From: Corynebacterium urinipleomorphum
GTDB lineage: Bacteria > Actinomycetota > Actinomycetes > Mycobacteriales > Mycobacteriaceae
Direction of reading: 5' to 3'
Length of the DNA: 64,000 nt
Assembly (NCBI RefSeq): GCF_900155535.1
Contig: NZ_LT706962.1
Location: forward strand, 116,590-180,589
Part shown: positions 55,515 through 61,648 of the stretch, piece by piece
How positions within the stretch are numbered: the stretch's first letter is position 1
Layout of the letters: each line of letters opens with the position of its first letter
Translations under genes and position numbers: made by a program
Notes under the pieces: generated by a model
What the model was told of the DNA's origin: nothing
The model's input: the letters and a program-made list of their open reading frames with translations, nothing else
Databases searched by the model: none

Positions 55515-55763
55515 CTAGCGCATGTCGATGCCGCCGGTGCCCACCTCGATATTTTTGGTGGTGGCCGCGACAGCACACAGCAGCGGCATCGGGGCGGAGG
55601 CCTGCAGCGCGAAGTGGTGGACTCGGAAGGACGCGTTGTTCACGCCGATTTCGTCCGCAGCCTGGGTGATCTCCAGATGAGTCTTGGCGATCTTTTCCGC
55701 AGATGGCCCGCGCTAGCTGCCGAAGGCGTAATGCCCGAAGCTTAAGAAGCCGAACGCTTTCAT
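55515..55763 (-). pseudogene. Luciferase-like (LLM) flavin monooxygenase, N-terminal stump
   Basis: From ATG 55763 (AAGGAG upstream) the frame reads MKAFGFLSFGHYAFGS, then after a TAG: ITQAADEIGVNNASFRVHHF, and later ATTKNIEVGTGGIDMR, the LLM-class oxidoreductase start. In-frame TAG codons occupy codons 17 and 83; the other ~250 codons of the family are missing. The downstream end abuts the merR end. Confidence 0.8.
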
Positions 55764-55820
55764 TGGATAACACTCCTTTTGATGGTGTTAACGAGAGGGG
55801 GTAACTTTGCAACGACATAC

Positions 55821-55841
55821 CGTCGAGTTCAAGTTCAACGT
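55821..55841 (+). repeat. Middle att-like repeat
   Basis: Perfect copy of the 21-bp ychF end (52609-52629). Its left flank (CTTTGC..CGACA) resembles that of the third copy at 61612, as expected for related element ends. Confidence 0.72.
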
Positions 55842-55868
55842 AACCTAAGGCGCGCCAGTGTTAGTCGT

Positions 55869-56110
55869 ATGACAACACGTGCTGCCATTTACCTTCGCGT
55901 CAGCGCGAAGACTGTGAAGCCATTGCATAGCAGCGTGGCTGGACGGTCGTGCACACCTATGTGGATCAGTCGATCTCGGAAAGACGTGGAACGTCCCGAC
56001 AACGACGCGATGGTCGCTAGTCTTCAGTGAGGCGAGCTAGACGCGATTATCTGCTGGGACTTGGATCGTCTGACACGACAGCCCGCGCAGCTCGTGGAAG
56101 GTCCCGCCGT
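55869..56110 (+). pseudogene. Serine recombinase, decayed N-terminal region
   Basis: Starts MTTRAAIYLRVSAK (catalytic Ser in RVS). Across frameshifts it continues with REDCEAIA, RGWTVVHTYVDQSIS, DNDAMVASL and LDAIICWDLDRLTRQP, the resolvase/large serine integrase pattern. Internal stops and shifts make it inactive. It sits 27 bp from the middle att-like repeat, the usual integrase position. 56111-56212 shows no recognisable gene. Confidence 0.8.
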
Positions 56111-56212
56111 GGGCGGTCGTCGTCGGCGCGGCCCTGGTCGGCTGGATTGTGCTGTGAACTTCGCTCTCGCCCGGTGCTCGGCGCTGAAGCGCGCCAAGGG
56201 AGGGAACCGGGA

Positions 56213-56803
56213 CTAGAGCGTCACGTTGGCCAGCACCGCGCCGGTGGGTTGCGCTGCGCCGGCGGCGACTTCCTCGGTTACGAGGACTGAAGCAGTTCCA
56301 CCGGGCAGCTGCATCCACACGTCGTCGTGGGGTTCTTGGCCGATGACTCCAGCCGATTCCACGGCGCCGTCATCCATGACTGCCCACACTTGTGCCCCCA
56401 TGCCGTCGTCGAGAGCTGGCTGGCCGTTGACCATGGCTCCGCCCTTGCCCATGTCAGAGCTGATTACGATGTCGAGGCTCGCGCCCATCGCGTCGGCCTG
56501 ACCTTGACGCGCGTCGTCAGCCTCCATGATTGCGTGCATTTCGTTGACGCTTTGGGCTGTCACGGATTCGCGTGACTCGTCGACAGTGAATTGGGTGACC
56601 GCGAACCCGCCACCGGCGATGAGCACAACGGCGGCTGCTGCGGCGGTTGTGAGACGCCGCCCGGAGCGGTTCTTCCGCGCGGTGTCGAAGTCAGCGACCT
56701 GGTCGGTGACGTCGATACGCCCCATGATTGCGCGTTTGAGCTCCGGTGGCGGGGTGACCGGCGTGGCCGCGGAATTGAAGAGGTCCTCGATATCTTTATC
56801 CAT
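56213..56803 (-). CDS. Anti-sigma factor, RskA-like
   Basis: 196 residues. N-terminal cytoplasmic sigma-binding segment (1-50), one transmembrane helix (about 53-72), extracytoplasmic RskA-type domain (GAQVWAVMDDGAVESAGVI). AAAGGAGG at 6 nt from ATG 56803; TGATG overlap with the sigma gene. Should hold the sigma factor at the membrane until proteolysis or a redox cue. Confidence 0.85.
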   Translation of the reverse strand: MDKDIEDLFNSAATPVTPPPELKRAIMGRIDVTDQVADFDTARKNRSGRRLTTAAAAAVVLIAGGGFAVTQFTVDESRESVTAQSVNEMHAIMEADDARQGQADAMGASLDIVISSDMGKGGAMVNGQPALDDGMGAQVWAVMDDGAVESAGVIGQEPHDDVWMQLPGGTASVLVTEEVAAGAAQPTGAVLANVTL

Positions 56804-57378
56804 CACAGGCCTCCTTTCAACGACACGGCCTTGCGAAGCTTTTGCAACCCGTCGCGCACCCGGGTTTTGGCTGTTCCGAGAGCGACGCCAGTGGCATCGG
56901 CGATTTCTTGGTGGGTGAGTTCCCCGAAATACGCGAGCATGAGCGCACTTCGATGGGGCTCTCCGATTGAATCAATGAGTTCTTGCAGCTCCTCAGACTC
57001 TAGTCGCTGTTGAGCTTCGTCCTCAGCGGCAGCGACCCACGTAGTCAGTTGACTGTTGAAATCGTCGGTGTCGCGGGCTTGGGAGCTGCGCCAGCTCCGC
57101 AGCCGATCGATGGCTCGCGATTTGGCGAGCCGCAGTACCCATGACTTGGCGCTGCCGCGGTGTGGGTCGAAGGTGTGGGCGCTCTGCCATACCTCCACGA
57201 AGACTTCTTGGGTGACCTCTTCCGCTTGGGCCCGGTCACGCAAGATGTGGGTGGTCAGACCTAGAACCTGTGGGGCCAGAACGTCGTAAAGCTCGGCGAA
57301 GGCGACTTTATCGCCCGCGCGCACGCTTTCTAAAAGACGGTCAGGATCCACAGATTCTAAACCTAACACCTGGGTCAT
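56803..57378 (-). CDS. sigK: ECF sigma factor, SigK-like
   Basis: 191 residues. Region 2 (FAELYDVLAPQVLGLTTHIL, EEVTQEVFVEVWQ) and region 4 (HRSALMLAYFGELTHQEIAD). Association with an RskA-like anti-sigma and with dipZ mirrors the SigK/RskA-dipZ regulon of mycobacteria. Starts 3 bp after the lipoprotein stop, so lipoprotein-sigK-rskA form one operon driven by a promoter the sigma itself probably recognises. Confidence 0.85.
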   Translation of the reverse strand: MTQVLGLESVDPDRLLESVRAGDKVAFAELYDVLAPQVLGLTTHILRDRAQAEEVTQEVFVEVWQSAHTFDPHRGSAKSWVLRLAKSRAIDRLRSWRSSQARDTDDFNSQLTTWVAAAEDEAQQRLESEELQELIDSIGEPHRSALMLAYFGELTHQEIADATGVALGTAKTRVRDGLQKLRKAVSLKGGL

Positions 57379-57381
57379 GTG

Positions 57382-57585
57382 CTACTTGGATTCCCTCATT
57401 TTGTCTTCGCTCATCATGGCATCGGAGGACGGGGCCATGGAATCGCTCATCATCGCCTCGGAGGACGGGGCCATGGAGCCGTCCATCTTGTCCTCCATCT
57501 TCTCCTCGGTGTCGTTGCATGCGACGAGGCCGGTGGCGGCGATGACGATGGCGCTGACGCTGGCGATTGCGCGGTTAATAGACAT
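57382..57585 (-). CDS. Short Met-rich lipoprotein heading the sigK operon
   Basis: 67 residues. Signal peptide with lipobox LVAC, then a 42-residue mature part with a duplicated SMAPSS(E/D)AMMS unit and many Met and acidic residues; no Cys apart from the lipid anchor. AAGGAG at 5 nt. Met-rich repeats suggest Cu(I) or oxidant sensing, but this is inference. In mycobacteria the equivalent SigK targets are MPT70/MPT83, which this does not resemble. Confidence 0.75.
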   Translation of the reverse strand: MSINRAIASVSAIVIAATGLVACNDTEEKMEDKMDGSMAPSSEAMMSDSMAPSSDAMMSEDKMRESK

Positions 57586-57642
57586 AGTGTCTCCTTCACT
57601 TTTTCGGTTCGCAGGCGCAGTGTTTCTGGCCCGTCACTGAGT

Positions 57643-57703
57643 ACTACGGAGCCGGGGGCTGATGCGGATTGGACCAATCCGGTGCGGGTGCTCACTCCGT
57701 AGT
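57643..57703. promoter_or_regulatory. Symmetric divergent ECF-type promoter pair
   Basis: Centre 57673. Plus strand: CCAATCC (57674-57680), 14 bp, CTCCGTAGT (57695-57703). Minus strand: CCAATCC (57666-57672), 14 bp, CTCCGTAGT (57643-57651). The half-sites are identical at identical spacing. The elements resemble the SigK CCATCC / CCGAAT consensus. They drive dipZ (plus) and the lipoprotein-sigK-rskA operon (minus). Confidence 0.75.
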
Positions 57704-57743
57704 GCTGGGTGTAGGAAAGGCAACCGGAAAGTAGAGGAAACTC

Positions 57744-59390
57744 ATGATCAGCGTGATTCTTGTCGGATTCATCGGAGGTGTGATCACGGCATTGTCGCCG
57801 TGCATTTTGCCGGTGTTGCCGGTGGTGCTCGGTGTCAGCGTCGGGCGTAAACCGTCGCACGTGGTGGCAGGTTTGGTCGTGAGCTTCGCCGCGATCGCGC
57901 TGCTGGGTACGATTCTGCTTAGTGCGCTGCATTTGCCACAGTCGGTATTGCGCTGGGCGGGAGTGGTGTTGCTGGCATGGGTGGGGCTGGGAATGATTTT
58001 CCCGCCGGTGGGAGAAGTGTTGCAGAAGCCCTTTGACGCGCTTCCGCGCCCCACGGCATTGCAGGAGAAAACGCGCGGCAAGGGAGGTTTTCTCATCGGT
58101 CTGGCCCTTGGCGCGGTGTACGTTCCGTGCGCGGGCCCGGTGCTTGCAGCGGTGACGGTGGCGGGCTCGACTGGGCAGATCGGCTGGAACACGGTGGTGC
58201 TCACTGTCGCGTTCGCGATTGGGTCCGCGCTGCCGCTGTTCGTGTTCGCCCTGGCGGGCAACAAGATCGGTGACAAGGTAGACGCGGTGCAGCGCCACCG
58301 TAACGCCATCGGCGTGCTCATCCTGGTCTTCACTGTGGCGTTGGCTCTCGACGCGCCGGCGGCGATCCAGCGTGCGCTGCCGAATTGGACGTCGTCGCTG
58401 TCGAACCGTTTTGAGAATTCGGACTTGGCCAATGACGCTCTCAGCAAGGTCGGCCCAACTGGGAGCGGTTCACTGCAGTCGTGCCGCCGCGCCGACCCCG
58501 CGCAGCTGCAGGATTGTGGCCCGGCACCGGAATTCGCGGGGCTGACGAACTGGATCAACGCCGACCAGCCGCCGAGCCCGCAGGACGGTGGTGTCATGCT
58601 CGTTGATTTCTGGGCGTACGCCTGCATCAACTGTCAGCGTGCAGGGGAGCACATCACCAAGTTTTACGACACTTATCGAGATTCCGGCCTCACCGTCGTT
58701 GGCGTCCATTCCCCTGAGTACGCTTTCGAGCACGAGCTGGGCAATGTCCGCAACGCCGTAGAAAAGGAAGGTATCCACTACCCGGTGGCGCAGGACAATG
58801 ACTTCGCTACGTGGAGGAATTTCAACAACCGCTACTGGCCAGCCCGCTACCTGGTGGACAAGCACGGCAACGTCCGGCAGATCGTGGAAGGGGAGGGGAG
58901 CTACGCCGAGACAGAAAAGCTCGTGCGTGAATTGCTTATCGACGTCAACCCCGACGTCGACCTCCCCGAACCGGTCGAAGGTGGCGAAGCAGCAGGCGGT
59001 ACAAAGGGCCGCAACCCGGAAACTTATCTCGGTACTGCGCGCGCCGAGTACACCAAGCAGCCCGGTTACACCGACGGCGAGCACGACCTCGGTGAACCGG
59101 CCGCCCCGGAGCGCGGCAAGTTCACTCTGAACGGGACGTGGATTCTCGAGGAGGAATCAGTGCAGACCACCAAAGGAGGACACCTGGACATCAACGTCTT
59201 CGCCAAGTGGGTCCAGCTCGTGGTTTCGGGTGAAGGCGAGATCGAGGTCGAGTATCCGGACGGTGCGAAAAAATCGTTCCCGGTCACAGATGGAACCCTC
59301 GACCTTGTGAAAGGCGACACGCCCACCGAGGGAGTGCTGCGCATCCGGCCCACGGCAGGCGTGAAATTGTATTCGTTGACCTTCGGCTAG
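57744..59390 (+). CDS. dipZ: DipZ: CcdA-thioredoxin fusion protein
   Basis: 548 residues. N-terminal CcdA/DsbD-type membrane domain with LSPCILPVLPVVLG and VPCAGPVLAA (redox Cys pair), about six helices. Then an extracytoplasmic TlpA-like thioredoxin domain with WAYACINCQRA and a C-terminal beta-sandwich, as in mycobacterial DipZ (Rv2874). Transfers electrons from cytoplasmic thioredoxin to envelope proteins. GAGG ribosome site at 57734-57737. Carries GCTTATCGACG at 58934-58944. Confidence 0.93.
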   Translation: MISVILVGFIGGVITALSPCILPVLPVVLGVSVGRKPSHVVAGLVVSFAAIALLGTILLSALHLPQSVLRWAGVVLLAWVGLGMIFPPVGEVLQKPFDALPRPTALQEKTRGKGGFLIGLALGAVYVPCAGPVLAAVTVAGSTGQIGWNTVVLTVAFAIGSALPLFVFALAGNKIGDKVDAVQRHRNAIGVLILVFTVALALDAPAAIQRALPNWTSSLSNRFENSDLANDALSKVGPTGSGSLQSCRRADPAQLQDCGPAPEFAGLTNWINADQPPSPQDGGVMLVDFWAYACINCQRAGEHITKFYDTYRDSGLTVVGVHSPEYAFEHELGNVRNAVEKEGIHYPVAQDNDFATWRNFNNRYWPARYLVDKHGNVRQIVEGEGSYAETEKLVRELLIDVNPDVDLPEPVEGGEAAGGTKGRNPETYLGTARAEYTKQPGYTDGEHDLGEPAAPERGKFTLNGTWILEEESVQTTKGGHLDINVFAKWVQLVVSGEGEIEVEYPDGAKKSFPVTDGTLDLVKGDTPTEGVLRIRPTAGVKLYSLTFG

Positions 59391-59705
59391 GCAGAGACAA
59401 ACTTGTCCAGCGCCTCGGCGAACCGCGCGACGGTGCCGTCGACGTCAGCCCACTTGTCTAGGCCGAACAGACCGATGCGGAAGGTGGAGAAGCTCTCCGG
59501 CTCGCCGTCCTGTAGCGGAACACCGCCGGCGATCTGGACGCCGGCCTGCTTGAAAGCGGATCCGTTGGCCTGCTCCGGGGTGGTGGCGTGCATGACCACG
59601 ATGGAGGTGGCCTCGAAGCCCGGTGCGGCAACGGAGACGCAGCCTTTGTCCGCCAGCAGCTCGCGCACCTTGGTGCCCAGCTCGACCTGGCGGGCGGTGT
59701 ACATT
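59387..59705 (-). pseudogene. Class V aminotransferase, C-terminal fragment
   Basis: About 100 C-terminal residues of a serine/alanine-glyoxylate-type aminotransferase (VAAPGFEATSIVVMHA, FSTFRIGLFGLDKWADVD). The PLP lysine domain is missing; upstream of about 59705 the frame runs into the truncated higB on the other strand. Ends 4 bp into the dipZ end. Confidence 0.75.
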
Positions 59706-59772
59706 TGACGCGCATCTTCCCGTGCCCTACTGCTTCCCAAGTTGCCAGATGTTCCGGGAGCGATAGTGCCAT

Positions 59773-59974
59773 GACCGCATCCTGCAAGAAACTCCACCAG
59801 CTCGATGCGGCAGTCTCTCTTGACTCCCTCGGTGTGCCGCCTGGGAACCGTTTAGAGGCGCTCAAGCGCGACAGGAAAGGGACTTTCAGCATCCGGGTCA
59901 ATGACCAGTGGAGAATCACTTTTCGCTGGACGAGCGCGGGGCCCGAGCAAGTGACCATCGAGGACTACCACTAA
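59773..59974 (+). pseudogene. HigB-like toxin, N-terminally truncated
   Basis: The frame from ATG 59773 gives the last ~66 residues of a RelE/HigB (GraT-type) toxin: LDSLGVPPGNRLEALKRDR, SIRVNDQWRITFRW, EDYH. The usual ~30 N-terminal residues are absent; instead the sequence joins the aminotransferase fragment. Probably inactive, though the RNase core residues (Arg, Trp, C-terminal His) remain. Confidence 0.7.
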
Positions 59975-59982
59975 GGAACGCC

Positions 59983-60288
59983 ATGTCGGAGAAGCTTTAC
60001 CCGCCGATTCATCCTGGAGAGATTCTTCTCGAGGATTTCATTGAGGGATTTGAAATCACTCAGCACAAGCTTGCCGTATCGATCGGGGTGCCCCCTCGTC
60101 GTATCAACGAGATCGTGCACGGGAAACGCGGAATTACAGCTGACACCGCGCTCCGTCTCGGAAAATACTTTGGCGTCGAGCCTATGTTCTGGATGAATCT
60201 GCAGAACCAGTATGAGATTGAGGTGGCGGAGGACAAGGCCCTCGCTGAGATCGAGCGGATTCAGCCGGTCCAAGCTGCCTCGGCATAA
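59983..60288 (+). CDS. higA: HigA-type antitoxin
   Basis: 101 residues. XRE-family HTH (PPIHPGEILLEDFIEGFEIT, LAVSIGVPPRRINEIVHGKR) of the HigA/VapI group. Eight bases after the truncated higB. Could still repress its own promoter; the orphan state fits loss of toxin activity. Confidence 0.88.
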   Translation: MSEKLYPPIHPGEILLEDFIEGFEITQHKLAVSIGVPPRRINEIVHGKRGITADTALRLGKYFGVEPMFWMNLQNQYEIEVAEDKALAEIERIQPVQAASA

Positions 60289-60295
60289 GCCCGAA

Positions 60296-60739
60296 TTAGG
60301 GAATCTGGGGCCGTCGCCTCGTCGACTTCAGCTCCGAGCGCCGCTTCTTTGCTTCGAGACGGCGCCGTACCGAGCCCCTCGTCGGCTTCGTTTTCCGCCG
60401 TGGGGGAGGCGGTGGGGTGAGCGCCTCGCGCAACAAGGTGGCCATGCGTTCCCGCGCCTCGGCACGGTTGCGCACCTGCGACCGCTGCGTCGATGCGCTC
60501 ACGGTGAGCACCGTGCCGTCCAGGCGGTGTTCGAGGTTGTGGAGGGCGCGGCGGCGTTGGGCGTCGGTAAGCGATGCGCACGCCGCGATGTCGATGGAGA
60601 GCTGCACCTTGCTGTCGGTGGTGTTGACGCCCTGGCCGCCCGGACCCGACGACTTCGCGAACCGCTCCGTTAGGTCGGCAGCGGCGATGACTGCACCGTC
60701 GGGGATCCCCGGGCCGGGTGCGATGGTCAGGTCCTGCAT
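60296..60739 (-). CDS. arfB: Alternative ribosome-rescue factor ArfB (YaeJ)
   Basis: 147 residues. RF1-like domain with the peptidyl-hydrolase loop SGPGGQGVN (GGQ intact) and a basic unstructured tail (RRRLEAKKRRSELKSTRRR) that enters the mRNA channel. Frees ribosomes stalled on non-stop mRNAs. A decayed second copy lies at 52776-53022. Confidence 0.92.
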   Translation of the reverse strand: MQDLTIAPGPGIPDGAVIAAADLTERFAKSSGPGGQGVNTTDSKVQLSIDIAACASLTDAQRRRALHNLEHRLDGTVLTVSASTQRSQVRNRAEARERMATLLREALTPPPPPRRKTKPTRGSVRRRLEAKKRRSELKSTRRRPQIP

Positions 60740-60796
60740 GCCCAACACCCTACGTTCACCCTGAGGATGAGGCGGCTGAGTCTGTGCTGTCGGTTG

Positions 60797-61081
60797 TTAA
60801 TCGCGATAAATCTCGCGGCGGTGGCCTATCGAAAGCACCGCGATTGTGACCGTGCCTTCATCGATGAGGGCGAGGATCCGGTACGCGCCGACGCGATATC
60901 TCCACTCGCCGGAACGATTTGCGGAGAGCCCTTTCCCAAATGCCCGCGGGTTGGTGCAGCCGTCTAAATTTTCTTTGATCCAGGTGGCGATGAGCCGCGC
61001 GTCGAAGCGGTCCATCTTCTTCAGCTGCTTCCGTGCACGGGCCGTGAATTCGACCGTGTAGTGGTCCGTTGGTGCCATCAT
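60797..61081 (-). CDS. relE: RelE-type toxin
   Basis: 94 residues. RelE/ParE fold (YTVEFTARARKQLKKMD, GEWRYRVGAYRILALID, SIGHRREIYRD) with the basic catalytic residues kept. Follows relB by 8 bp. Acts as a ribosome-dependent mRNA interferase in relatives. Confidence 0.9.
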   Translation of the reverse strand: MMAPTDHYTVEFTARARKQLKKMDRFDARLIATWIKENLDGCTNPRAFGKGLSANRSGEWRYRVGAYRILALIDEGTVTIAVLSIGHRREIYRD

Positions 61082-61089
61082 CGGGGCCG

Positions 61090-61305
61090 CTACGTATCGA
61101 GATCGGCGAGAATATCGTCCAGGCTGTACCGCTCGCCGGTGTCGTGCGCGATGGCTTCTCGAAGCTCCTGCAGATCATGCGCATCTTCAATCTTTTCCAA
61201 GATCGCATTGCGGGCGTAATCGGAAAGAGTTACGCCCTCGAAGCGAGCGTACTTACGCACGAGCTCTGCATCGTTGTCATCCATCCGAATCGTCATCGTA
61301 GCCAT
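61090..61305 (-). CDS. relB: RelB-type antitoxin
   Basis: 71 residues. Ribbon-helix-helix N terminus (MATMTIRMDDNDAELVRKYA) and a C-terminal toxin-binding tail. AAAGGGG upstream of ATG 61305. Autoregulation is likely through the palindrome at 61327-61341. Confidence 0.88.
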   Translation of the reverse strand: MATMTIRMDDNDAELVRKYARFEGVTLSDYARNAILEKIEDAHDLQELREAIAHDTGERYSLDDILADLDT

Positions 61306-61326
61306 GTTTACCCCTTTGATCAGTGT

Positions 61327-61341
61327 GAATACACTGTATTC
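61327..61341. promoter_or_regulatory. relBE operator palindrome
   Basis: GAATACA-C-TGTATTC, a perfect 7-1-7 palindrome 21 bp upstream of the relB start, in the position where RHH antitoxins bind. Confidence 0.65.
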
Positions 61342-61396
61342 GTTGGTTGCTCGATGTGCAATAGGTGGGGCGGAGCCCGTCGCAAAGCACCTGCTC

Positions 61397-61579
61397 CTAG
61401 CGCCGCGGCAGCACGACCTCGGGGTACTTGCGCACGTAGCCGACCGCGATGACGACTAGCGCTGCGAACACGCCGATGACGGTCTCCGCGGTGCGGGCGA
61501 GCAGAATCGGCCAAACGGGGGAAGCCTTGACTGTCTGCACCATCAGCAGGGCGGTCGGGGTGATGAAGCTGGCGGCATC
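61397..61579 (-). pseudogene. FUSC-like membrane transporter, C-terminal stump
   Basis: The reverse frame reads FITPTALLMVQTVKASPVW..., LLARTAETVIGVFAALVVIA, VLPRR and stop (61397-61399), like the end of an FUSC/aromatic acid exporter permease. The 5' part is missing: the frame breaks at about 61579, right beside the third att-like repeat. Confidence 0.6.
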
Positions 61580-61611
61580 TTAAGTGGAAAGGTATCTTTG
61601 CGCCGACACGT

Positions 61612-61632
61612 CGTCGAGATCAAGTCCAACGT
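61612..61632 (+). repeat. Right att-like repeat (diverged)
   Basis: CGTCGAGATC...CCAACGT, 19 of 21 positions identical to the ychF end repeat. The preceding CTTTGC..CGACA matches the flank of the middle copy. Marks the probable outer edge of the hotspot. Confidence 0.6.
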
Positions 61633-61648
61633 TGAGCGTTTAACGTCG

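Noticed and set aside
55450..55818. 122-residue open frame on the minus strand between merR and the recombinase remnant
   Set aside because: It is out of frame with the clear LLM-monooxygenase similarity on the same strand and has Arg/His-rich shadow composition.
57450..58298. Long minus-strand open frame opposite dipZ
   Set aside because: Antisense shadow of the well-supported dipZ frame, with low-complexity Arg/His composition and no start signal.
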